Shown piece by piece: positions 45,921 to 54,889 of a stretch of 64,000 nucleotides of DNA. The stretch lies in assembly GCA_043721915.1 (NCBI GenBank), contig JAYSPV010000112.1, positions 18,601 to 82,600 on the forward strand, written 5' to 3'. The DNA is from UBA668 sp043721915 (GTDB lineage Bacteria > Actinomycetota > Acidimicrobiia > Acidimicrobiales > Ilumatobacteraceae). The notes beneath the pieces are model-generated. The model ran no database searches. It was not told the origin of the DNA and was given only the letters and a program-made list of their open reading frames with translations. The position numbers and the translations under genes are program-made. How positions within the stretch are numbered: position 1 is the first letter of the stretch; each line of letters begins with the position of its first letter.

Positions 45921-47064
45921 CAGGGTTCGCAGTTGGATGCTGGTCGCGGGCGCGACGACGTTGCTGTCGTCGCAGACGGGGCTTGATCACGGTCAGATCG
46001 CTCTCGATCACCTCGTGGCGCGTTCCGGTGTTGCTGATCAGGGCCTGGATCATCGCCGCACCGGGGATCGCCAAAATGGCGCCGACCGCGCCGAGGACAG
46101 CTCCACCTGCGATCGCAGAGCCGAACGCGACGGCGGGGTGGAGATCCATCGTGCGAGCGGTGATGCGAGGGAGGAAGAGATAGTTCTCGACCTGCTGGTA
46201 GACCACCACGAAGATCAACACGACGAGCGCCTTCGTCGGCGAATCGATGAACGTGACCAGCACCGGCAACGAGCCGGCGATGTAGGTCCCGACCACCGGC
46301 AGGAACTGGCTGATGACACCGACCCACAGCGCGAGCGCCACCGGCGCCTTCGTGCCGAGAGCCTGCAGCACCACCCAATGAGAAAGTGCTGACAAGCCCG
46401 CCAGCAGCGCACGTGAGTAGAGGTACCCGCCGGTCTTCTCGATGGCCAGCTCCCACGTGGCCAGCACCGACCGTTGCCGATCGGGGCGTAGCCGGCTGCA
46501 GATCGACCGGCGCAGCTTCGGGCCGTCGGCCACGATGTAGAACGTGAACAGCATCACCGACAGGCCTTGCACGAGGATCCCGAGCGCGGCGACGGAAAGA
46601 TCGACCACCTTGTTTTGCTGACTGTCGATGAACCGTTGAACGGCACCATCGGGCTTGTTGATGTCGGCGATCACCTGCGACGCATCGATGTGCGCACCGA
46701 ACGTGTCGTTGAGGAAGTTGACCGTGCGCGTGACGTACTTCTCGGAGTTTCCGAGCAGCTCCGCGATCTGCTGACCGACGAGGGCACCGATCGCAATCAG
46801 GAAGACGAGGAACGCCACTAGTACACCGACGAGGATCACCGCCGTCGCGGTGCCTCGCCGCCAACCCCGCTTGGCCAGCCGGTTGACACCGGGTTCGATC
46901 GCCAGTGAGAGGAAGAGCGAGACCAGGAGCAGGATGAAGAGTGCGTACAGGCTGGCCCACAGCGAACGAACTGCGAGGGCCGCCACAGCGCCACCCCAGA
47001 AGACGGCGACGGCCTTCCACACCCAACGCGGCATGCGGTCGGTGGAGGATTCGATCTCAGCCAT
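45907..47064 (-). CDS. AI-2E (YdiK/PerM-type) family membrane transporter
   Basis: A 385-residue membrane protein with about seven helices and the family segments FLSLAIEPGVNRLAKRGWRR and ISQFLPVVGTYIAG. Family members export diverse small solutes. Start ATG 47064 is preferred over an upstream in-frame codon at 47127 because it begins the normal N-terminus and overlaps the upstream gene by only eight bases. The C-terminus is very basic (RLRRQQRRRARDQ). Substrate unknown. Confidence 0.87.
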   Translation of the reverse strand: MAEIESSTDRMPRWVWKAVAVFWGGAVAALAVRSLWASLYALFILLLVSLFLSLAIEPGVNRLAKRGWRRGTATAVILVGVLVAFLVFLIAIGALVGQQIAELLGNSEKYVTRTVNFLNDTFGAHIDASQVIADINKPDGAVQRFIDSQQNKVVDLSVAALGILVQGLSVMLFTFYIVADGPKLRRSICSRLRPDRQRSVLATWELAIEKTGGYLYSRALLAGLSALSHWVVLQALGTKAPVALALWVGVISQFLPVVGTYIAGSLPVLVTFIDSPTKALVVLIFVVVYQQVENYLFLPRITARTMDLHPAVAFGSAIAGGAVLGAVGAILAIPGAAMIQALISNTGTRHEVIESDLTVIKPRLRRQQRRRARDQHPTANPDADT

Positions 47065-48268
47065 CGGACGCGAGCGTACCGAGCGCCACTCGCTGGAGCG
47101 TGGCAGCCAGATCGCCGCGGTCGGCAATGTGCACGCGGTGCAGTCCGAGCCAGCCGGCCATCAGGTGCAACTCTCGCACCACGTCGGGCGCCATCGCCTC
47201 GGTAGGTGCTCCGGGTTCGGCGAACGAGCCCTGCACGAGCAGCGTCGCGTTGTGCCGGTCGGCCTTCAGATCGAGCCGACCGACGAGCGAGTCGCCCCAC
47301 AGGATCGGGAGCACGTAGTAGCCGTACACCCGCTTGGGAGCGGGTGTGTAGATCTCGATGCGGTAGTGGAACCCGAACAGCCGCTCGTTGCGATCACGGT
47401 TCCAGCACACCGGATCGAAGGGGCTGAGGAACGCACAGGCGGTGATCCGTCGAGGCAGCTTCGCGCCCGGGTGCAGATACGCCGGCTTCTCCCAACCCTC
47501 CACTTGCACCAACTGCAACCGCCCGTCCTCCACCAGCTCGTCGAGCAGCGGCTTGCACGGCGCGTTCTTCTGACGGTGGTAGTCGGTGAGGTCCGTCATC
47601 GTGCCGACGCCATGGTGCTTGGCCGCGAGCAGCAGCAACTCCTTGCGTGCAACGTGCTCATCGGGGGTATCGCGTGCGAGCACGCTGGGCGGCAACACTC
47701 GTTCGGCGAGGTCGTACATCCGTGCAAAGTCGCTGGCGCGGCGAACGGCAGTCACCTGTCCGCTCCAGAACAGGTGCTCGAGCGCGACCTTGCCGTCGTC
47801 CCAATCCCACCAGCTGCCCTTCTTGCCCACCCGTTCGGAGAGATCACCGCTGGCCAGCGGGCCGTCGAGCTCGATGCGCCGCAGCACTTCCTCGAGGAAG
47901 CCCGGGCGGCGTGCGGTCATCGTCCAGTACCGCTGCCACTTGTGGTCTGCAGCCATCCGCCACCGATGGAGGTGATGATGCTCAGTGGGCACGTGACTGG
48001 CTTCGTGCACCCAGTACTCGAACAGCTCACCGTCGCGCGTGGCATCGGCGATCATCGTGCGCTGGTGCGCGCCGAGGCGCGCGAACAGTGGCAGCTCCTG
48101 GCTGCGAGCCAGCACGTTCACCGAGTCGATCTGGATCAGACCCATTCGGTCCAGGGCTCTGCGAAAGTGGCGACGGTCCACCCGGCCCGCAGGGCGCGGG
48201 TCGGCGAAGCCTTGTGCAGCGAGCGCAATTCGCCGCGCCTGCGCGAGTGAGAGCCGCTCGGCGGCCAT
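47057..48268 (-). CDS. YcaQ/AlkX-like winged-helix DNA glycosylase
   Basis: A 403-residue protein of the YcaQ/AlkZ family (formerly DUF1006), which removes bulky alkylated bases and unhooks interstrand crosslinks. The catalytic Q-x-D motif is in LIQIDSVNVLARSQELPLF (QID near residues 46-48); three winged-helix segments follow, and the C-terminal beta region has FDPVCWNRDRNERLFGFHYRIEIY. It overlaps the transporter gene downstream and follows the peptidyl-prolyl isomerase by 13 bases. Confidence 0.88.
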   Translation of the reverse strand: MAAERLSLAQARRIALAAQGFADPRPAGRVDRRHFRRALDRMGLIQIDSVNVLARSQELPLFARLGAHQRTMIADATRDGELFEYWVHEASHVPTEHHHLHRWRMAADHKWQRYWTMTARRPGFLEEVLRRIELDGPLASGDLSERVGKKGSWWDWDDGKVALEHLFWSGQVTAVRRASDFARMYDLAERVLPPSVLARDTPDEHVARKELLLLAAKHHGVGTMTDLTDYHRQKNAPCKPLLDELVEDGRLQLVQVEGWEKPAYLHPGAKLPRRITACAFLSPFDPVCWNRDRNERLFGFHYRIEIYTPAPKRVYGYYVLPILWGDSLVGRLDLKADRHNATLLVQGSFAEPGAPTEAMAPDVVRELHLMAGWLGLHRVHIADRGDLAATLQRVALGTLASDG

Positions 48269-48281
48269 CAGCGCGGCGGGT

Positions 48282-48836
48282 TCAGTCGGCGACGGTGATC
48301 GTGACCGAGTTGATCACGACGTCTTCACGCGGGCGGTCGCTGCGGTCGGTGTCGACCGACTGCATCGCAGCGAGGACTTCCATGCCCTTCACGATCTGGC
48401 CGAAGTGGTTGTACTGCGGCGGCAGGCCGACACCGCTGGGGCCACTGATCAAGAAGAACTGGCTGCCGTTGGTGTTGGGGCCGGCATTGGCCATGGCCAC
48501 CGAGCCGAGCTGGTAACGGGGCTTCACCGGCTCGTCGTTGAAGCGGTAGCCGGGGCCACCACGCCCGGTACCGGTGGGATCGCCGCCCTGGCACATGAAA
48601 CCGTTGATGATGCGATGGAAGATGACGCCGTCGTAGTAGTGGTATCCGGCCAGGAACACGAAGTTGTTGACCGAGAGCGGAGCGTTGACAGCATCGAGCG
48701 CGATCACGATGGTGCCGAGGCTGGTCTCCATCGTGGCGGTGTAGCGCTTCGAGGTGTCGATGCCCATTGCGGGCGCCTGGTCGAACTGCTGGGTCTTGGG
48801 CGCGGAGCCGTCAAGGGCGGGAAACGTGAAAGGCAT
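48282..48836 (-). CDS. Peptidyl-prolyl cis-trans isomerase, cyclophilin type
   Basis: A 184-residue cyclophilin. Active-site segments are YDGVIFHRIINGFMCQGGDP (with the catalytic Arg), GSVAMANAGPNTNGSQFFL and NHFGQIVKGMEV. No signal peptide, so cytosolic. ATG 48836 is chosen because the TAGCGT box seven bases upstream would overlap the alternative GTG at 48845. Confidence 0.93.
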   Translation of the reverse strand: MPFTFPALDGSAPKTQQFDQAPAMGIDTSKRYTATMETSLGTIVIALDAVNAPLSVNNFVFLAGYHYYDGVIFHRIINGFMCQGGDPTGTGRGGPGYRFNDEPVKPRYQLGSVAMANAGPNTNGSQFFLISGPSGVGLPPQYNHFGQIVKGMEVLAAMQSVDTDRSDRPREDVVINSVTITVAD

Positions 48837-48843
48837 GGGCGCC

Positions 48844-48849
48844 ACGCTA
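48844..48849 (-). promoter_or_regulatory. Putative -10 element of leaderless promoter (TAGCGT)
   Basis: TAGCGT on the minus strand, seven bases before ATG 48836 of the cyclophilin gene; probable promoter of the five-gene set ending at 43990. Confidence 0.5.
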
Positions 48850-48886
48850 TCCGCCCGCGGTACGGGTTCTGGGTGCGCAGCGGCGG

Positions 48887-50383
48887 TCAGGTGTTGCGGG
48901 TGTTGTAGTCCGCGATGATGCCGTTGGACTGGTTCGCCGCAGCATCGAGCTCGGACTTCACGTCGGCGCCGTCGAAGATCGCCGCAACGGCGCTGGCGAG
49001 GACGGTGCGCACCTCGCGCAGCGGACCGACCACCGGCCCGCTGGACGTCAGGCCCGGGGGCGACGCTGCAAGCTGATCGTATGCCACCGAGAAGCGAGGG
49101 TCGTTGGCGACGGTGCTCTTGTAGGGCGCCAGCGTTGAAGCGTCACTGCGGATCGGGATGTACCCCGTGGCGGCGGCCCACTGGCTCTGCTGCTCGGCAC
49201 CCACCAGGTAGGTGATGAAGTCCCACGTGGCCGCAATGCGAACGGGATCGCCGCTGGCGACGGGCCACAACGAGGCGCCACCGATCAGCGCGCCCGGCAG
49301 GCCGTCGGGGCCGGGCATCGGGCCGACGCCCACGTCGTCGGGGGCGAGCTGCGGGAACTGGCCACCGCCGAGCACGACCAACACCTGACCCAACGAGGCG
49401 CTGGTCGCGATCGTCATCGCCGCGGGCTCCGTCTCGTCGGCCAACTTGAGCAGGTTGTCGAACCCGGTCTGCGAGTTGTCGCCGACGTTGACGGCCAAAC
49501 CATCGGTGAGCATCGTCTGCAGGAACGTGAGCACGCTCACCCCTGTGTCGTTGTTGTAGAGCACCTTCGTGGCGCGGCTCGTGCGGCCGTTGTCGCCATC
49601 GACGTAGAACTCCTGCGCCTTGCAGAACCACTGCTCGACGTACCAGCCGCCACCCGAATCGAACCCGGTGTCGAGCGCGATGCCGTAGGTGGCGGCGCCC
49701 GAATCGACGATCTGCTGGCTGTACTGGCGCAGCTCCTCCAGCGACGTCGGCGGCTTCTCCGGGTCCAGGCCAGCGGCGGCGAACACCTTCTTGTTGTAGA
49801 ACATCACCGGGTTGGAGACGTTGAACGGCATCGCCCACTGCGCGCCCTGCGTCTCATAGGCAGCGAGCGCCGAGGGCAGGAACGCTGATGTGTCCAGCCC
49901 GCTCGATTCGATGCACTTGCCGACCGGCACCGTGCTCTCGGTGTCGACCATGGCCTGCACCTGATACTCGGGGAGCTGCACGAGATCGGGGCGATCGCCC
50001 TGGTTGGAGAGGTAGTAGTTATCGGCGGTCTCCTCGTAGCTGCCCTGCACCAAGGTGACGTTCACCTTGTCCTGGCTGGCGTTGTACGCATCGGTGAGCT
50101 TGACGACCTCCTCGCCGAGCGCCGCCGTCATGCTGTGCCAGAACGTGATGTCAGTGGTGCCCGTGGCTGAGGCAAGCGCATCGGTGGGGCAATCCGGCAA
50201 GGTGTCGAGCGCCACCGTGGTCGTGGTGGCGGCGATGGTCGTCTCCCCGGCGGGCAGTGACTCGATGGGGGGCGTGGTTGCCTTGTCGCCCGAATCGGTG
50301 ATGTCGCCGCCGCCGCTGCATGCGCCGACCAGGCTGACGGCGAGCAGTGCGTACAGCCCGCGGTGGGTGCGTGAGGAGCGCAT
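48887..50383 (-). CDS. ABC transporter extracellular solute-binding lipoprotein (family 1)
   Basis: A 498-residue lipoprotein: signal peptide with lipobox LVGAC (Cys about residue 22), a Thr/Ser-rich linker, then a family 1 solute-binding fold (ITFWHSMTAALGEEVVKLTDAYN at the first strand; KKVFAAAGLDPEKPPTSLEEL is typical). It captures a sugar, oligosaccharide or glycerophosphate for the downstream-encoded permeases. Its start overlaps the permease stop. Ligand unknown. Confidence 0.93.
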   Translation of the reverse strand: MRSSRTHRGLYALLAVSLVGACSGGGDITDSGDKATTPPIESLPAGETTIAATTTTVALDTLPDCPTDALASATGTTDITFWHSMTAALGEEVVKLTDAYNASQDKVNVTLVQGSYEETADNYYLSNQGDRPDLVQLPEYQVQAMVDTESTVPVGKCIESSGLDTSAFLPSALAAYETQGAQWAMPFNVSNPVMFYNKKVFAAAGLDPEKPPTSLEELRQYSQQIVDSGAATYGIALDTGFDSGGGWYVEQWFCKAQEFYVDGDNGRTSRATKVLYNNDTGVSVLTFLQTMLTDGLAVNVGDNSQTGFDNLLKLADETEPAAMTIATSASLGQVLVVLGGGQFPQLAPDDVGVGPMPGPDGLPGALIGGASLWPVASGDPVRIAATWDFITYLVGAEQQSQWAAATGYIPIRSDASTLAPYKSTVANDPRFSVAYDQLAASPPGLTSSGPVVGPLREVRTVLASAVAAIFDGADVKSELDAAANQSNGIIADYNTRNT

Positions 50384-51219
50384 CAGCCCTTCACCGCCCC
50401 GGCAGTGAGACCACGGACGAGTTGGCGTTGGAAGACGACCAACAGAACGAAGATGGGAAGTGCGGCCACGACGAGTCCTCCTGTGACGAGATTCAGCTTG
50501 CTGATGTCAGTGCCCTTGAGACGATCGAGACCGATCTGGATGGTCTCGTGATCTCGGTCTCCGCGAATCACCTGCGACGGCCACAGGTAAGCGTTCCAGG
50601 TACCGAGGAAGGTGAACAAACCGAGCGCACCGAGCGTCGGCCGGCTGAGCGGTGCAGCGACCTCCCACAGGAACCGCAGATGGCCGACGCCGTCGAGCGA
50701 CGCGGCCTCGCGCAGCTCGCGCGGCAGTTGCAGGAACACCTGTCGGACGAGGAACACGCCGAAGGTGCTGGCCAACGACGGCACGATCAAACCCTGGTAG
50801 CTGTTGATCCAGCCCAGCGAGTCCGCTGTCCGTTGGTTGAACAGCACGGTCACTTCCCCGGGCACCAGCATCGTTGCCAGGTAGAGGACGAACACGATCC
50901 CCTTGAACGGAAACTCGAGGAACGCGAAGGCATAGGCGGCCAGCAGGCTGGTGACGATCACCCCGGTCGTCACCACGACCGAGACGAACAGGCTGTTGAC
51001 AAGGAGACGATCGAGGTTGCCCAGGCGCCACGCGTCGCGGATCGTGTCGAAGGTGAGGTCGACGGGCAGCAGGGATCGCGGGTGATCCAATGAATTCGGG
51101 CCGCTCTTCAGTGCCTGCAGCAGGACCGCGTAGATCGGGAACAGCACGAGGACCGCGATGAACGTGAGGAGGGCGTAGCGCCCGAACTTCCGGGCCCCGC
51201 GGACGGTGTCAGCCGCCAT
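50383..51219 (-). CDS. ABC transporter permease (MalG/UgpE-like)
   Basis: A 278-residue inner-membrane permease with six helices and the EAA loop EAASLDGVGHLRFLWEVA for contact with the ATPase. ATG 51219 overlaps the upstream permease gene by 11 bases; an in-frame extension to 51243 adds residues without family support. Part of the importer encoded at 48887-53115. Confidence 0.92.
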   Translation of the reverse strand: MAADTVRGARKFGRYALLTFIAVLVLFPIYAVLLQALKSGPNSLDHPRSLLPVDLTFDTIRDAWRLGNLDRLLVNSLFVSVVVTTGVIVTSLLAAYAFAFLEFPFKGIVFVLYLATMLVPGEVTVLFNQRTADSLGWINSYQGLIVPSLASTFGVFLVRQVFLQLPRELREAASLDGVGHLRFLWEVAAPLSRPTLGALGLFTFLGTWNAYLWPSQVIRGDRDHETIQIGLDRLKGTDISKLNLVTGGLVVAALPIFVLLVVFQRQLVRGLTAGAVKG

Positions 51220-52105
51220 AGTGCACCCGCTTCTCGAAGCCACGGAACTGGACGAGCGCGAACACCAGCGAGATCACGAACAACAGCACTGCGGCCGCAG
51301 CCTTCAAACCGATGTTGCCCTGGATGAGCGACGTGCGGCCGTAGATCAGGTACGGGATCGTGGTGGTGGACTTCTCCGGCTCCGGGCCGCCGCTGGTGAG
51401 CAGCGCCACCTCACCGTACGTCTGCAACGCACGAGTGGTGAGCACGACGGACGTGAACAGGATCGACGGCGACAACATCGGCAAGGTCACGTTGGTGAAT
51501 CGCCGGAAGCTGCCGGCGCCATCGACGTAGGCGCTCTCGTAGAGCTCGCGGGGCACGCTCTGCAGCCCGGCCGTGATCACGATGAACGTGAACCCGAGGC
51601 TGGCCCAGATGCTGCTGAGCGCAACGGCCGGCAATGCGGTGCTCGGGTCGCGCAGCAGGCCCGGGTTCTTCAGCGCCGGGAACCAGCCGCTGAACAGATC
51701 GGAGAGCACCCCGATCTCGGGCTGCAGCAGGACGAACCACACAAGGCTGGCCACCGCCACGCTGGTGGCGATCGTGCTGGAGAAGACGGTGCGGAAGAAC
51801 CCGATGCCACGCAGGTGCTTGTCGGCCAGCACTGCCAGGCCGATGCCGAGCACGAGGCCGGCCGGGACGGTCATCAGCGCCAGTTTCACCGAGACCATCA
51901 ACGCGTCCTGGAACTGCTTGCTGAGGAACACGTCCGAGTAGGTGCCCCACCCGGTGTCGGTGCACTTGCGGCCGGTCTGGTCGCAGCTGAGGTGCCCCGT
52001 CTGGATCGCCTTGATCAGCGGGTACACGGTCCACACGGCCAACAGCAGCATCGACGGTACGAGCATCAGCAGTGCCCAGGGGGCATCGCGCAGTCGGCGC
52101 TTCAC
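51209..52105 (-). CDS. ABC transporter permease (MalF/UgpA-like)
   Basis: A 298-residue permease with six helices and the EAA-type loop (YESAYVDGAGSFRRFTNVTL). A cysteine-containing periplasmic loop (LSCDQTGRKCTDTGWG) after the first helix is unusual. Overlaps the ATPase gene stop by four bases. Confidence 0.92.
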   Translation of the reverse strand: MKRRLRDAPWALLMLVPSMLLLAVWTVYPLIKAIQTGHLSCDQTGRKCTDTGWGTYSDVFLSKQFQDALMVSVKLALMTVPAGLVLGIGLAVLADKHLRGIGFFRTVFSSTIATSVAVASLVWFVLLQPEIGVLSDLFSGWFPALKNPGLLRDPSTALPAVALSSIWASLGFTFIVITAGLQSVPRELYESAYVDGAGSFRRFTNVTLPMLSPSILFTSVVLTTRALQTYGEVALLTSGGPEPEKSTTTIPYLIYGRTSLIQGNIGLKAAAAVLLFVISLVFALVQFRGFEKRVHYGG

Positions 52106-53115
52106 GACACCCGCACTCCGGTGGCCGCGTCGAAGTGGTGGTGGTGCCGCGGCGCCGCGTCGAAGGACACGACCTCGCCGACGCCCGGCGGATGAGATTC
52201 CGGCGCCACCCGAGCGGTGAGGCGAGTGCCGTCGTCGGCTTCGGCGAGCAACAGCACTTCGTGACCGAGGTGTTCGACCTGGCGAACCGTGCCGTGCAGC
52301 GGGCCGGCTGGGTCGAGCGACAGGTGCTCCGGGCGTATGCCGACCTGCACCGCTGAAGAACCGAGCAGGCCCGCCGGCAGCACGTTCATCGGCGGGGTGC
52401 CGATGAACTGGGCGACGAACACCGACGCTGGTCGGTCGTAGACCTCCTGCGGGGTGCCGACCTGTTCGAGCCGGCCGGCGTTGAGGACCGCGACGCGGGT
52501 GCCCATCGTCATCGCTTCCACCTGATCGTGGGTGACGTAGATGAACGTGCTCTCCAACCGGCGATGCAGATCGACGAGCTCTGCGCGCGTGTCGCCGCGC
52601 AGCTTCGCATCCAGGTTGCTGAGCGGCTCGTCCATCAGGAACACAGCCGGGTTGCGCACGATCGCGCGGGCGAGCGCCACACGCTGCCGCTGGCCACCGC
52701 TGAGCTGGCCCGGCTTGCGCTTCATGTAGTCGGTGAGGCCGAGCAGACCGGCCGCGTACGACGCCTGGCCGGCGCGCGCTGCCTTGGGGATCCCGCGCAC
52801 CTTGAGTGGGAACTCGATGTTCGCGGCGACCGTCTTGTGCGGGTAGAGGGCGTAGCTCTGGAACACCATCGCGATGTCGCGCAACTTGGGCTCGACGTCG
52901 TTGACCACACCGTCACCGATGGAGATGGTGCCCGCAGACGGATCTTCGAGGCCGGCCACCATCCGCAGCAGCGTGCTCTTGCCGCAGCCCGACGGCCCGA
53001 GAAGGATCATGAACTCGTGATCCTCGACGGTCAACGACACGTCGTCGACAGCAGTCACCTGCTCGTCGTCCTCACCGAAGGTCTTGGACACATGTTCCAG
53101 CCGTACCTTTGCCAC
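52102..53115 (-). CDS. ABC transporter ATP-binding protein (MalK/UgpC-like)
   Basis: A 337-residue ATPase: Walker A GPSGCGKSTLLR, Q-loop FQSYALYPH, signature LSGGQRQRVALARA, Walker B VFLMDEPLSNLD, H-loop YVTHDQVEA, and a C-terminal TOBE/OB domain from ~240. It powers the sugar/glycerophosphate importer. Start GTG 53115 (VAKVRLEHVSKTF) is set by a TATGGT box exactly six bases upstream. Confidence 0.95.
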   Translation of the reverse strand: MAKVRLEHVSKTFGEDDEQVTAVDDVSLTVEDHEFMILLGPSGCGKSTLLRMVAGLEDPSAGTISIGDGVVNDVEPKLRDIAMVFQSYALYPHKTVAANIEFPLKVRGIPKAARAGQASYAAGLLGLTDYMKRKPGQLSGGQRQRVALARAIVRNPAVFLMDEPLSNLDAKLRGDTRAELVDLHRRLESTFIYVTHDQVEAMTMGTRVAVLNAGRLEQVGTPQEVYDRPASVFVAQFIGTPPMNVLPAGLLGSSAVQVGIRPEHLSLDPAGPLHGTVRQVEHLGHEVLLLAEADDGTRLTARVAPESHPPGVGEVVSFDAAPRHHHHFDAATGVRVS

Positions 53116-53121
53116 GAGCGC

Positions 53122-53127
53122 ACCATA
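53122..53127 (-). promoter_or_regulatory. Putative -10 element of leaderless promoter (TATGGT)
   Basis: TATGGT on the minus strand, six bases before GTG 53115; likely promoter of the four-gene ABC importer operon. Confidence 0.5.
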
Positions 53128-53198
53128 CGCCATCGTTCGCGCAGGCCGGTCCCCGACCTGGCGATCAGCGCGAAGGGTTCCGCGAGTTCATCGGTGGG

Positions 53199-53204
53199 TA
53201 ACCT
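53199..53204 (+). promoter_or_regulatory. Putative -10 element of leaderless promoter (TAACCT)
   Basis: TAACCT with seven bases before ATG 53212. Divergent from the ABC importer promoter in the same 96-bp gap. Confidence 0.45.
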
Positions 53205-53211
53205 CACGGTC

Positions 53212-53445
53212 ATGAACCACGGCCAGGAGCACGATTCGCCGCACGACACCCCCGCCGACGACGTCGTGCCCGCAACTGTGTCGTTGGATCTCGACGGCAT
53301 CGAGCGCGACCTTGCCGGCGTGGAGACCGCTCTCGCGCGGCTCGATGCCGGCACGTATTGGGCCGACGAGGTGACCGGAGAGGCACTCCCCGCCGAACTC
53401 TTGGCTGCGCATCCGACGGCACGCACAGCACACGCCGCGAGCTGA
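53212..53445 (+). CDS. Small DksA/TraR-like protein lacking zinc-finger cysteines
   Basis: A 77-residue protein. Residues 28-72 (LDGIERDLAGVETALARLDA then GTYWADEVTGEALPAELLAAHPTAR) follow the DksA/TraR C4 zinc-finger pattern, in which GTYG-x-C-x2-CG-x2-I-P-x2-R-L-x-A-x-P is typical. Here the cysteine positions are replaced (DEVTG at 52-56; HAAS at the end), so zinc binding is not expected. It is followed 16 bases later by the UbiB-like kinase gene. Homology is by pattern only. Confidence 0.65.
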   Translation: MNHGQEHDSPHDTPADDVVPATVSLDLDGIERDLAGVETALARLDAGTYWADEVTGEALPAELLAAHPTARTAHAAS

Positions 53446-53461
53446 TCGACGCAACGCGCCG

Positions 53462-54826
53462 ATGAGCCACCGCCTGTTGCGAGCGCGCCGAACGGCGCGT
53501 GTCTGGCGGTTGATGGCCCGCAACGGCATCCGGTTCGTGGCGCATCGCGCCCGCCGGCTCGTGACCCGCCGCCATCAGCGAGCCGCGCTCGACGACCACT
53601 TCGCGATCCGCACGTCGCAGGACGTCGCCCGCGAGTTGGGCAACATGAAGGGCGCGATGATGAAGTTCGGGCAGCTGCTCAGCTTCATCATGGAAGCACT
53701 GCCGCCTGACGCGCAGAAGGCGTTGTCGGCGTTGCAGGCCGACGCGCCGCCGATGTCGCCGGCCGCCGCTGAGGGCGTCGTCCGTGCGGAGCTGGGCGCC
53801 GCCCCCGAGCACGTCTTCCTCGACTGGCAGGTCATCCCGGTAGCGGCCGCGAGCGTCGGCCAGGTGCACCGCGCGGTCACCCGCGACGGGCGCGATGTCG
53901 CGGTCAAGGTGCAGTACCCGGGCGTGGGTGAGGCGATCGAAACCGACCTGAACAACACCGAGGGCCTCTACCGCCTGGTCGGCGCGTTCGCCCTGAAGGG
54001 GCTCGACACGAAGGGCCTCGTCGACGAACTGCGCGCCCGCATGAGCGAGGAGCTGGACTACCGGCTCGAGGCCGCCAACCAGCGCGAGTTCATCGCCGAG
54101 TTCGCCGGCCACCCGTTCGTTCGCATCCCCACGATCGACACGACAACCAGCACCCAGCGGGTGCTGACCAGCGAGTGGGTCGAGGGGATCGGGTTCGCGG
54201 AGTTCCTCGAGAAAGCCTCGCCTGCGGCCAAGCGGCGCGCCGGAGAGGGGATCTGGCGCTTCACGCAACACGCCGTGCTGCGCGCCCGAGCGTTCAACGG
54301 CGACCCGCACCCGGGCAACTACCGCTTCGGCCTCGACGGCCAGGTCACGTTCCTCGACTTCGGCCTCGTCAAGCGGTGGAGCACCGAGGAGTGGGCGTCG
54401 CTGCAGCCCAGCCTGGACGCGATCATCGTGCACCGCGACCCGCAGCGGCTGCTGGGGGCGATGGAGACTGCCGGCTTCCTCAAGCCCGGCCACGGCCTGG
54501 AACCCCAGCCGGTGTACGAGTACGTCAGCACGCCCTACACGCCGTACCTCACCGACGAGTTCGAGTACACCCGCGACTTCGTCAAGCAGGCAATGGCCAC
54601 GATCATCGACGTCAAGGGCCCCCACGCGCACGTGATCGAGCAGCTCAACATGCCGGCCAGCTTCGTGATCCTCGACCGCGTGGTATGGGGTGTCAACGCG
54701 ATCCTGGGAAAGCTGGAAGTCCGTGCACCGTGGCGGGCAATGCTGCTGGAGTACCTGCACGACGGCCCGGCCGCAACGCCGATGGGCGCGAGCGAGCGCC
54801 ACTGGCTCGACAACCGCCTCCGCTGA
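53462..54826 (+). CDS. ABC1/UbiB/AarF-family atypical kinase
   Basis: A 454-residue UbiB-family protein. The signature KMFGQ-type motif is MKFGQLLSF, the Ala-rich loop is AAASVGQVH, and the catalytic and metal segments are NGDPHPGNYRF and FLDFGLVKR. Such proteins support isoprenoid quinone or lipid metabolism through ATP-dependent activity. No C-terminal membrane helices are obvious. Start ATG 53462 follows the small DksA-like gene closely, so co-transcription is likely. Confidence 0.9.
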   Translation: MSHRLLRARRTARVWRLMARNGIRFVAHRARRLVTRRHQRAALDDHFAIRTSQDVARELGNMKGAMMKFGQLLSFIMEALPPDAQKALSALQADAPPMSPAAAEGVVRAELGAAPEHVFLDWQVIPVAAASVGQVHRAVTRDGRDVAVKVQYPGVGEAIETDLNNTEGLYRLVGAFALKGLDTKGLVDELRARMSEELDYRLEAANQREFIAEFAGHPFVRIPTIDTTTSTQRVLTSEWVEGIGFAEFLEKASPAAKRRAGEGIWRFTQHAVLRARAFNGDPHPGNYRFGLDGQVTFLDFGLVKRWSTEEWASLQPSLDAIIVHRDPQRLLGAMETAGFLKPGHGLEPQPVYEYVSTPYTPYLTDEFEYTRDFVKQAMATIIDVKGPHAHVIEQLNMPASFVILDRVVWGVNAILGKLEVRAPWRAMLLEYLHDGPAATPMGASERHWLDNRLR

Positions 54827-54848
54827 GAGGCAGCCGAAACCGTCGGGC

Positions 54849-54854
54849 TAGTCT
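54849..54854 (+). promoter_or_regulatory. Putative -10 element (TAGTCT), leadered transcript
   Basis: TAGTCT 35 bases before ATG 54890, leaving a leader with a GGGGGA ribosome-binding site. Candidate promoter of the four-gene ferritin-like operon. Confidence 0.35.
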
Positions 54855-54889
54855 CGCTGAGACGTTCTGTCTGCCACAGGGGGATTTTC

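Noticed and set aside
53210..54802. 530-codon minus-strand open frame opposite the UbiB-like kinase
   Set aside because: Shadow frame; the plus strand contains all kinase motifs in order.
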